Assembly (NCBI GenBank): GCA_018302105.1
Contig: JAGWAD010000009.1
Span: forward strand, 1 to 60,133
DNA: 60,133 nt
Direction of reading: 5' to 3'
DNA from: Candidatus Woesearchaeota archaeon
GTDB lineage: Archaea; Nanobdellota; Nanobdellia; SCGC-AAA011-G17; GW2011-AR18
The notes below the pieces were generated by a model that was given only the letters and a program-made list of their open reading frames with translations, did no database searches and had not been told where the DNA came from. This document shows, piece by piece, positions 53,722-60,133 of this stretch; within the stretch, counting starts at the first letter, position 1, and each line of letters starts with the position of its first letter. The translations under genes were made by a program, and so were the position numbers.

Positions 53722-55191
53722 ATGAAAACAACACTATTTACTGAAAATTTAACTGAATTAAGAACAGAAGCCTTAATTATCGGATTATATGATGATTGTG
53801 ACAGCAGTGATGTAGAAAGTTATGAAAATATTTCTGATGGTTTAATAAGTGATATAATAAAAGACAAGGAATTTACTGGGAAGTATGGGCAGATTTCTAT
53901 AGTTAGAACTAAGAAAGCGATAAAACGAATTATATTATTAGGATTAGGAAAAAGAAATGAATTTGATCTGAATAAGGCAAGAGAACTGGCTGGAAAAGCT
54001 GCTTTATTTGTTAAAGATAAATGTGTGAAAGAATTTAGTTTTTTAATATTTGAAGATTTAATGCCTGGAGATGCAGCATATGCAATTGTTGAAGGAACAA
54101 AATTAGCATTATATCAATTTATAGATTTTAAGACACAAGACTTAGAAGATTTTAAACAAATTGAGCAATTTACATTAGTTGCAAATGGAAATAATTTTAT
54201 TGATATTGATAAAGCAATAAAAAAAGCATTAGTTGTTTCTGATGCAATTTATTATGTAAGGGGACTGCAAAATAAACCAAGCAATATTGTGACTCCAACT
54301 TATCTTGCAAATGAAGCGATTAAGTTAGCAAGAAGATTCCAGATTAAATGTACAATATTTGAAAAAAAAGATCTTGTTAAAATGGGTATGGGTGGAATAT
54401 TAGCTGTAAATAAAGGAAGCCAACACCCTCTAAAATTTATAGTTTTAGATTATAATGGTGGAAAAGAAACTATCTGCTTTGTTGGCAAAGGCATAACTTT
54501 TGATTCTGGAGGAATTTCTATTAAGCCTGCTGCTGATATGGATGAGATGAAATTTGATATGAGCGGAGCTGCTACAGTATTTGGAATAATTCAATTAGCT
54601 GCTATTTTAAAATTACCTTATAGAATAATTGGTTTAATTCCTGCAACTGAAAATTTACCTGGAGGCAATGCTTACAAACCAGGAGATATAATAAAACATT
54701 ATAATGGCAAAACAAGTGAAATAATAAATACTGATGCTGAAGGAAGATTGGTTTTAGCTGATGCATTGGCTTATACTAAAAATTATAATCCAAAAGTTGT
54801 TATTGATTTTGCAACATTAACAGGTGCCTGCGTTGTTTCTTTGGGAGATGTTTATACTGGCTTATTTACAAATAGTAATGAACTTGCAAATAAATTATCA
54901 GAAGCTGGAGAAAAATCTGGAGAATTAGTATGGAGATTGCCATTGCATGATAAATATAAAGATTATATTAAGAGCAATGTAGCAGATTTAAAGAATGCAG
55001 GACCAAGAGATGCTGGTGCAAATACTGCTGCTGTCTTTTTAAAAGAATTTGTTCAATGTAAAAATTGGGCACATTTAGATATTGCTGGAACTGCATGGAC
55101 TAAAAATGGAAAAGATCCTATAAGGCCTGTTGGTGGAACAGGTGTTGGAGTTAGGTTGGCTTTAGAATTTTTAGAGAACTGGAAGAAATAA
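53722..55191 (+). CDS. pepA: Leucyl aminopeptidase (M17)
   Basis: The product (489 residues from ATG 53722) is a cytosolic M17 aminopeptidase. The N-terminal domain has NLTELRTEALIIGLYDD, and the catalytic part has CFVGKGITFDSGGISIKPAADMDEMKFDMSGAATVFG, EIINTDAEGRLVLADALAYT and HLDIAGTAWTKNGKDPIRPVGGTGVGVRL. The Lys, Asp and Glu residues bind two metal ions. It removes N-terminal residues from peptides, forms hexamers and in bacteria can also bind DNA. A TTG start at 53710 is rejected in favour of ATG. Confidence 0.93.
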   Translation: MKTTLFTENLTELRTEALIIGLYDDCDSSDVESYENISDGLISDIIKDKEFTGKYGQISIVRTKKAIKRIILLGLGKRNEFDLNKARELAGKAALFVKDKCVKEFSFLIFEDLMPGDAAYAIVEGTKLALYQFIDFKTQDLEDFKQIEQFTLVANGNNFIDIDKAIKKALVVSDAIYYVRGLQNKPSNIVTPTYLANEAIKLARRFQIKCTIFEKKDLVKMGMGGILAVNKGSQHPLKFIVLDYNGGKETICFVGKGITFDSGGISIKPAADMDEMKFDMSGAATVFGIIQLAAILKLPYRIIGLIPATENLPGGNAYKPGDIIKHYNGKTSEIINTDAEGRLVLADALAYTKNYNPKVVIDFATLTGACVVSLGDVYTGLFTNSNELANKLSEAGEKSGELVWRLPLHDKYKDYIKSNVADLKNAGPRDAGANTAAVFLKEFVQCKNWAHLDIAGTAWTKNGKDPIRPVGGTGVGVRLALEFLENWKK

Positions 55192-55234
55192 ATTTAATAC
55201 TTAAGTTTTTTAATTCTTCTATTTTAATTAATTT

Positions 55235-56164
55235 ATGAATATTTTTAAATTAAAAGGCAAAGCAATTTTAAGTCCTATGGCTGGAGTTACAGATGCAGCT
55301 TTTCGTATTCTTGCAAAAAGATATGGTGCAGGTTTAGTATATACAGAATTAATAAGCAGTGCAGCTTTAGTAAGAGCTATTAATAAAACTAATTATTTAA
55401 TTCAAACAAGTGAAGAAGAAAAGCCTGTTGGAATACAATTATTTGGAAATAATGCTGAAGAAGTAGTTGAAGCAGCTAAAATTGTTCAGGATAAATTTGA
55501 TTTTATTGATATTAATTGTGGATGTCCTGCATGGAGTGTTATAAGAACAGGTTCTGGGAGTGAATTATTAAAAAATCCTGAAAAAATAAAAATATTTGTT
55601 GAAAATTTAGTTAAAAATGTTAATATTCCTATTACTGTAAAAATCAGAATCGGAATTAATGATAAAAATATTAATGCTGTTAAAGTTGCTAAATTAATTG
55701 AGGAAGCAGGAGCAAGTGCTATTGCTGTTCATGGAAGAACCAGAGAACAAGGTTATTCTGGAACTGCCAATTGGGATGTAATAAGTGAGGTAAAATCTAA
55801 TGTTGAAATTCCAGTTATTGGCAATGGTGATGTTTTTACTCCTGAGAAATTTAAAGAATGTCTGGATAAAAGCAAAGTAGATGGGATAATGATTGCAAGA
55901 GGTGCTATTGGGAATCCTTACATATTTAAACAAATTAGTGATTTTATCAGTACTGGAAAATATAGTAAACTTGATAATAAAAAAATATTTTTTGAATATC
56001 TTGACTTAGCTAAGAAATTTGATATTAATTTTAATCTTATTAAAGGACATGCTATTTCATTTACTAAGGGAATAGAAAAAAGTACTGAATTAAGAAATGA
56101 ATTAGGCAAAACAAAAGATATTGATGAAATTATAAAAATTTATGACAATATAGTCAACAGGTAA
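55235..56164 (+). CDS. tRNA-dihydrouridine synthase (Dus)
   Basis: The 309-residue FMN-barrel protein has KAILSPMAGVTDAAFRILAKRYGAGLVYTELI, PVGIQLFGNNAEEVVEAAKIV, DFIDINCGCPAWSVIRTGSGSELLKNPEKI, ITVKIRIG, AIAVHGRTREQGYSG and IPVIGNGDVFTPEKF. The active-site Cys is in N-C-G-C-P. It reduces uridines in tRNA D loops using FMN and NADPH. It precedes the NAC gene by 30 bases and may share its transcript. Confidence 0.93.
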   Translation: MNIFKLKGKAILSPMAGVTDAAFRILAKRYGAGLVYTELISSAALVRAINKTNYLIQTSEEEKPVGIQLFGNNAEEVVEAAKIVQDKFDFIDINCGCPAWSVIRTGSGSELLKNPEKIKIFVENLVKNVNIPITVKIRIGINDKNINAVKVAKLIEEAGASAIAVHGRTREQGYSGTANWDVISEVKSNVEIPVIGNGDVFTPEKFKECLDKSKVDGIMIARGAIGNPYIFKQISDFISTGKYSKLDNKKIFFEYLDLAKKFDINFNLIKGHAISFTKGIEKSTELRNELGKTKDIDEIIKIYDNIVNR

Positions 56165-56194
56165 TTTTTTATACTTATATAAACTTTCAATTAT

Positions 56195-56518
56195 ATGTTA
56201 CCAGGCTTAAATCCAAAACAAGTTGAACAAGCAATGAAAAAACTTGGAATTAAACAAGAAAACATTGATGCTTATGAAGTTGTAATAAAAACTGACGGAA
56301 AGAATCTGGTAATAAGAAATCCAAATGTCACTTTAATTAAAATGCCTGGAAATGAGAGTATACAGATTACTGGAGATATAGAAGAGGAATCAGTTATAAG
56401 TGAAGATGATGTTAATACTGTTGCAGAGCAGGCCAAGGTATCGAAAGACGAGGCTAGAAATGCGCTAGAACGGAATAATGGTGATTTGGCTGCTGCTATA
56501 ATGGAGTTAAATAAATAA
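56195..56518 (+). CDS. nac: Nascent polypeptide-associated complex protein
   Basis: The 107-residue protein matches archaeal NAC: LPGLNPKQVEQAMKKLGIKQENIDAYEVVIKTDGKNLVIRNPNVTLIKMPGNESIQITGDIEEE (NAC beta-sandwich), then a C-terminal UBA domain (DVNTVAEQAKVSKDEARNALERNNGDLAAAIMEL). It binds emerging chains at the ribosome exit as a homodimer. The next gene starts one base after its stop with a TTG. Confidence 0.95.
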   Translation: MLPGLNPKQVEQAMKKLGIKQENIDAYEVVIKTDGKNLVIRNPNVTLIKMPGNESIQITGDIEEESVISEDDVNTVAEQAKVSKDEARNALERNNGDLAAAIMELNK

Positions 56519-56519
56519 G

Positions 56520-56942
56520 TTGAAAATCTATAATTATTTAGATAAAGCAAATGAATGTTTTAAAGTTGCAGTTAATCTCTACTCTTTTAATTACCTTAAT
56601 GATAAAAAGATTTTATTTGCTATTATAAGAAATTTGTATGATTCAGGCTTAAGTTCTATTTCATTATTTTATGAAAAAATATATAAAGAAAAAGATATAT
56701 CCATTTATGAAGGAAATTTGGATTTTATGGAATATATTGATAAAAATATAGTTATTGTAAATAAATTAAAGTCAATTTTAGAAAAGCATAGAGTTAGTAC
56801 TGTTGAATTTTTTAGGAATGATAATTTAGTAATATGCAGTGAAAATTATAGTGATTTAGAATTAATTGACAATAAGAAATTAATGCAATATTTTAAATCT
56901 GTTAAACTGTTACTGGAGGCTGCAAATGTACGAGGAATATGA
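56520..56942 (+). CDS. Hypothetical helical protein, possibly HEPN-like (partner 1)
   Basis: The 140-residue protein starts with TTG one base after nac. It is almost all helical: KANECFKVAVNLYSFNYLNDKKILFAIIRNLYDSGLSSISLFYEKIYKEKD and NKLKSILEKHRVSTVEFFRNDNLV. The long first helices and a K-H-R-x-S-x-x-E segment suggest a HEPN-like four-helix bundle, though the R-x4-6-H motif is unclear. The gene overlaps the next by 17 bases. No function is assigned. Confidence 0.5.
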   Translation: MKIYNYLDKANECFKVAVNLYSFNYLNDKKILFAIIRNLYDSGLSSISLFYEKIYKEKDISIYEGNLDFMEYIDKNIVIVNKLKSILEKHRVSTVEFFRNDNLVICSENYSDLELIDNKKLMQYFKSVKLLLEAANVRGI

Positions 56943-57369
56943 TGTTGTCCAGCCAGAAGAGGAATTGAAAAGGGCTGATCATTTAGTATATGTCTCTCTG
57001 AAATATACAAGGACATGTGATATTATGAAAAATGCAGTTAAAAGATTAATTACTGCTTTTGAATTAGCTATGACTGAATATTTGGAAGCTATGAAAAAGA
57101 AAAGGAAGATAAGTGAAGTTCCTGCTACTGTAAAAGAAAGGGCAATAATTGTAAAGGATTTAATTGGCAATCCAATAAATAAATATATGGCATTGTATAA
57201 TCTTTTGAAAAAAATTGATAAATCAGATTATTCAGCTTATGAAGAATTCAGGAAAAATGTCACTCTAGTTACAAAGGGAGACAAACCTATATCAATTAAA
57301 GTTGAAGATTTGTATAATTATTTAGAAACTACAAAAATGTTTGTTAAATTCATAAGAGAAAGAATGTGA
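56926..57369 (+). CDS. Hypothetical helical protein, possibly HEPN-like (partner 2)
   Basis: The 147-residue protein begins within the end of the previous gene (ATG 56926, overlap 17). Its sequence is helical: EEELKRADHLVYVSLKYTRTCDIMKNAVKRLITAFELAMTEYLEAMKKKRKI, then KERAIIVKDLIGNPINKYMALYNLLKKID and a closing helix. The first long helix resembles HEPN helices, as in partner 1. Overlap and similar architecture suggest the two proteins form a heterodimer. Confidence 0.5.
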   Translation: MYEEYDVVQPEEELKRADHLVYVSLKYTRTCDIMKNAVKRLITAFELAMTEYLEAMKKKRKISEVPATVKERAIIVKDLIGNPINKYMALYNLLKKIDKSDYSAYEEFRKNVTLVTKGDKPISIKVEDLYNYLETTKMFVKFIRERM

Positions 57370-57467
57370 AAGATTTTTGCATGAAACAATAGTTCCAATA
57401 CCAAAATTGTAAAAAAGATATTTTCAGCCACAGATAAACTTATAAATTTTAATAAAATGTTTTATTT

Positions 57468-57935
57468 ATGTATACTAATAGTGAAATTCAAGCAGCATTT
57501 GATATATATTGTAAAAGGACTGATGCTGTTAGAGATATTCTTAAACTTGCCCCATTAAATGCTAATGATATAAATAAAATAGTTCACTCTGGAGAAAGAT
57601 TCATGGTTATAGAACATATTTGCCAAATGGGAATGGCAGGTATTTATGAAGATGAGATCAGGATATGTACTGAATTATTATTGCAGCAAAATCCAGAAAA
57701 ACCAATAAATTCAGATTTTACAGAAGAATTTGCAAGTATGCCATTGGAAGTAGAAAGAAAACCTTTTTTCATGGTTGCTTATTCAGAAAGAATTTTTGAT
57801 TATGTTATTGGTCATACAAAATTAGAAAGGCAGTTACCAAAAGCAAGGATGTTATCAACTGATAAAGGAACTTTGTTTTATTTAGCGCGAGAGGAAGACA
57901 TTAACAGAGCTTTTCATTCAATTGATATTTTTTAG
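57468..57935 (+). CDS. Hypothetical protein
   Basis: The 155-residue soluble protein is helical in its first half (SEIQAAFDIYCKRTDAVRDILKLAPLNANDINKIVHSGERFMVIEHICQMGMAGIYEDEIRICTELLL) and mixed in the second (KPFFMVAYSERIFDYVIGHTKLERQLPKARMLSTDKGTLFYLAREED). No family is recognised. TTATAAATTTT about 30 bases before the ATG is a promoter candidate. Confidence 0.5.
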   Translation: MYTNSEIQAAFDIYCKRTDAVRDILKLAPLNANDINKIVHSGERFMVIEHICQMGMAGIYEDEIRICTELLLQQNPEKPINSDFTEEFASMPLEVERKPFFMVAYSERIFDYVIGHTKLERQLPKARMLSTDKGTLFYLAREEDINRAFHSIDIF

Positions 57936-58139
57936 ATTGATATCTTCTCACTGTCTAAAGGATTGAGTGTATTCTTGCAAACTATCAAAAATTTAAAACT
58001 GATTTAAAGTAATTATAATTCTTAAGAATAAAGATTTTAGAAACATTGCCTATATTAAATCCAGATAAGTCTGGCAATTGTATAAGATTAAGGTAATAAA
58101 ATTATTAAAAGCTTGTCTAAATACTATTGTTAGTGTTAA
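57936..58139. other. Intergenic region upstream of the MinD-like gene
   Basis: No gene is visible in these 204 bases. The only structure is the hairpin CCAGATAAGTCTGG at 58061-58074, nested with ATTGCC (58045-58050) and GGCAAT (58073-58078). It might be a terminator or a leader structure. Confidence 0.3.
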
Positions 58140-58976
58140 GTGCACGAGTTAGAAAGTTTTATTAATAAATTAATGATTGGTAAAGATATGTCTAAGACAA
58201 GATTTATTGGTTGTGTTGCTGCAAAAGGCGGTGTAGGAAAAACAACAAGTGCTATAAATCTTGCAGCTGCATTAAGTTATTTAGGAAAAAGTGCAATTTT
58301 AGTTGATGCAAATTTAACAACACCTAATATTGGTTTGTATTTAGGATTGCCTATTCCTCCTGTTACTTTACATGATGTTTTAAGCAATAAGAATGATGTT
58401 AGTGAAGCAGTTTATACTTATAGGGATGGAATGAAAATTTTACCTGCCAGTATTGCTTTGAAAGATGCAAAAAAAGTTGATGCAAATAAAATTAAAAGTG
58501 TTGTTTCTGAATTATATGGAAATTCTGATTTTGTAATTGTTGATTCTCCTGCTGGACTTACTAGAGAAACATTATGTGCTATAAAATCTGTTGAAGAAGT
58601 TTTAATAATTACAAATCCTGAAATGCCTGCTGTTACTGATGCTTTAAAAACTGTGAAAGTCTGCAAAGAACTTGGTAAAAAAGTTTTAGGCGTTGTTGTA
58701 AATAAAACTAATTCTAAAAATGCTGATATGCCTATGAAAGACATTGAAGCTATATTAGAAATACCTATTATTGGAATAGTTCCTGAAGACAGAGCTGTTA
58801 AATTTTCTCAGGTCAGAAAAGAAACTGTTGTTCATACTTATCCTAAAAGTGCATCTGCTGTGCAATACAAAAGATTAGCTGCTGATTTATCTGGTGTACA
58901 TTATAGTGAAAGAGCAGAATTAGAAGAGAAAGGTTTTGTTTATTCTGTTTTGAGATTTTTAGGTTTTAAAGATTAA
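58140..58976 (+). CDS. minD: MinD/ParA-family ATPase
   Basis: The 278-residue product (GTG start) has the deviant Walker A AAKGGVGKTTSAINLAAAL, then ILVDANLTTPNIGLYLGLP (switch 1), DFVIVDSPAGLTRETL (Walker B) and VVVNKTNSKN. This matches MinD-like ATPases that use ATP-dependent dimerisation to position division or membrane complexes; the C-terminal end is helical as in membrane-targeting versions. A shorter start at ATG 58188 (MSKTRFIG) also has good context, so the first 16 residues are uncertain. No MinC or MinE is present. Confidence 0.88.
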   Translation: MHELESFINKLMIGKDMSKTRFIGCVAAKGGVGKTTSAINLAAALSYLGKSAILVDANLTTPNIGLYLGLPIPPVTLHDVLSNKNDVSEAVYTYRDGMKILPASIALKDAKKVDANKIKSVVSELYGNSDFVIVDSPAGLTRETLCAIKSVEEVLIITNPEMPAVTDALKTVKVCKELGKKVLGVVVNKTNSKNADMPMKDIEAILEIPIIGIVPEDRAVKFSQVRKETVVHTYPKSASAVQYKRLAADLSGVHYSERAELEEKGFVYSVLRFLGFKD

Positions 58977-59059
58977 GATTATTGTAATAAACAATTATTT
59001 TTTGAACTTTATAATTTAGAAAGTTCTGAATTAATAACCTAAGTTTTTTAATAATCTCC

Positions 59060-59473
59060 TTAAAGTTTTATATGTTTTTTTAATTTTTTTATTATATCAG
59101 GTATTTCCTTTATTGCCTTTTCTGCTGTTTCTTTTGCTATCCCTCTTCCATAATAATTTATTCCATTTCTGAGTTGTCTATATCTATCAAATTTCATTGA
59201 TATTTCTTTTTCATCCAACATATCATTTAAGAAGTAGGTTATTACTTCGTGTGATTCAAATTTATATCCCTTTAGATAACCTATTGCTTCGCAATATTGC
59301 CTTAATGATTCGTATAGTTCTCTTAAGATGCTGTTGTAGTTTCTTTCTATCATTTGTAATTCTTTTGCCGATAATAATGCATTGTCTGCTGTTTTTATTA
59401 AACTTTTTGCCCTTATATTATCTATTAGTACTTTTTTTGCATATCCTTCCTGTATACTTTTGTTAAATTGCAT
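59060..59473 (-). CDS. HEPN toxin-like protein
   Basis: The 137-residue all-helical protein has KTADNALLSAKELQMIERNYNSILRELYESLRQYCEAIGYLKGY and FDRYRQLRNGINYYGRGIAKETAEKA. The R-N-G-I-N-Y-Y-G segment is the counterpart of the HEPN R-x4-6-H motif, here with Tyr instead of His. HEPN domains of this type are RNA-cutting toxins or accessory proteins neutralised by an MNT partner. Its ATG shares a base with the stop of the MNT gene (TAATG), typical of coupled toxin-antitoxin operons. Confidence 0.8.
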   Translation of the reverse strand: MQFNKSIQEGYAKKVLIDNIRAKSLIKTADNALLSAKELQMIERNYNSILRELYESLRQYCEAIGYLKGYKFESHEVITYFLNDMLDEKEISMKFDRYRQLRNGINYYGRGIAKETAEKAIKEIPDIIKKLKKHIKL

Positions 59474-60006
59474 TATATTACCTCAAGTTTTCCTGATAGT
59501 GTTATTCCATTGCAGATGTTATTTACTAATTCTGGATTTTTTATTTTCATGTTCTGGAATTCTTTTTCTGTTACCTTATGTATACTTATTTTTCTTTTTG
59601 TTATTTTTTCATATTTTTCTGTATTAAATTCTTTTTCTATGTTTGTTATTATAAATATGTCAATATCACTATTCTTTGTGTTTGTTGCTGTTGAATAACT
59701 TCCGAATAAAATTACTGTAGGATAATCATATGCTGTTTCTAAGTCTTCTATTAACTTTGATTCTCTTATTTTTTCTAAATTGTGGAAGAGTTTTAGATTT
59801 GTAAATCTTTTGTTTGTTGTGTTTCCTGAATATGCACTGTATAGTTTTGTTTCTCTTTTTTTTAATAAATTTTCTTTTAATAACTTATTTAGATATTTTC
59901 TTGCTGTCATGTGATTTAATTTTATTCTTCTTGCTATTTCTCTTATGTGGTATTCTCTTACAGGATCTTCAAAAAAATTTTCTAAAATGGCTAATTCTTT
60001 ATCCAT
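59473..60006 (-). CDS. MNT nucleotidyltransferase antitoxin with N-terminal HTH
   Basis: The 177-residue protein has an N-terminal winged helix (LENFFEDPVREYHIREIARRIKLNHMTARKYLNKLLKENLLKK, residues 7-50) and a minimal nucleotidyltransferase domain, VILFGSYSTATNTKNSDIDIFIITNIE (G-S-Y-x10-D-x-D). In characterised pairs the MNT protein blocks its HEPN partner by AMPylating it. The HTH suggests autoregulation, and a 16-base palindrome lies at the promoter. It is first in the operon, followed by HEPN. Confidence 0.85.
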   Translation of the reverse strand: MDKELAILENFFEDPVREYHIREIARRIKLNHMTARKYLNKLLKENLLKKRETKLYSAYSGNTTNKRFTNLKLFHNLEKIRESKLIEDLETAYDYPTVILFGSYSTATNTKNSDIDIFIITNIEKEFNTEKYEKITKRKISIHKVTEKEFQNMKIKNPELVNNICNGITLSGKLEVI

Positions 60007-60008
60007 AT

Positions 60009-60024
60009 GTATAATTTATTATAC
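60009..60024. promoter_or_regulatory. Palindromic operator at the MNT/HEPN promoter
   Basis: GTATAAT-TT-ATTATAC is a seven-base perfect inverted repeat two bases upstream of the MNT start codon. The TATA-like TTTATATAC lies just beyond it, near 60030-60038, so the palindrome sits over the transcription start. It is a good candidate for binding by the HTH of the MNT protein itself. The rest of the window to 60133 holds no gene. Confidence 0.5.
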
Positions 60025-60133
60025 GGTTGTATATAAATTTTTCCATTTAGATTAGTATACAAAAATTGAAAGAAGCAATAAATAATAAACTTATATATTT
60101 CCTATGGAACTGCTATAAAATGTCATTATAAGC

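Overview
The window reads as a piece of an AT-rich archaeal chromosome, most likely a small-genome DPANN lineage of the Woesearchaeota/Pacearchaeota kind. The archaeal markers are direct: a histone, TFE-alpha, RNA polymerase subunit Rpo4, ribosomal proteins eL15 and eL21, the uS13-uS4-uS11 cluster, aIF2-gamma (carrying an intein), an archaeal-type AlaRS, a thermosome subunit, NAC, Pth2, fibrillarin and Nop5, Sec61-beta, an archaeal RNase P RNA and tRNA genes with bulge-helix-bulge introns. The DPANN placement is inference, from the many short lineage-type proteins of unknown function, the scarcity of metabolic genes, short intergenic spaces and mostly leaderless promoters with a TATA box about 25 bases before the start codon.

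Layout. 1-10 kb: envelope and secretion genes (signal peptidase II, a lipoprotein, a secreted transglutaminase-like protein), a large TIM-barrel protein, a DHH phosphoesterase, a histone and an intron-bearing tRNA-Arg. 10-21 kb: eL15, an M50 protease, TFE, both subunits of ADP-forming acetyl-CoA synthetase, and aIF2-gamma split by a 573-residue intein. 21-30 kb: a TrmB regulator, a subtilase operon, two adjacent tRNA genes (Glu, Ile) that each carry two introns, a TGS-domain GTPase, peptidase E with Pth2, and an AbrB-PhoU regulator. 30-36 kb: the fibrillarin/Nop5 guide-RNP genes and a cluster of related unknown proteins. 35.5-38.4 kb: an information-processing operon (eL21, Rpo4, DUF655, uS13, uS4, uS11). 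38-44 kb: a broken free-standing LAGLIDADG gene, Sec61-beta, two acetyltransferases and RNase P RNA. 44-60 kb: AlaRS, thermosome, CysRS, an NtrC-type AAA+ regulator, PepA, Dus, NAC, MinD and a HEPN/MNT toxin-antitoxin pair.

Three non-coding themes stand out. Two tRNA genes have T-loop introns at the same position in addition to their anticodon-loop introns. A 97-base sequence occurs twice without a mismatch, once between those tRNA genes and once upstream of RNase P RNA. A two-hairpin intergenic element occurs in four full copies and one fragment, with paired changes that preserve its stems. Among proteins, the most unusual are a sigma-54-activator-like AAA+ protein in an archaeon, a Nop5 that lacks the fibrillarin-binding N-terminal domain, and a bacterial-type lipoprotein peptidase together with candidate lipobox substrates.

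Functional links: translation dominates (ribosomal proteins, initiation factor, synthetases, tRNA and RNase P RNA, rRNA/tRNA modification by fibrillarin-Nop5 and Dus, nascent-chain handling by NAC, Pth2 and the thermosome). Energy metabolism is represented only by ADP-forming acetyl-CoA synthetase. All calls come from reading the sequence; no database search was run.
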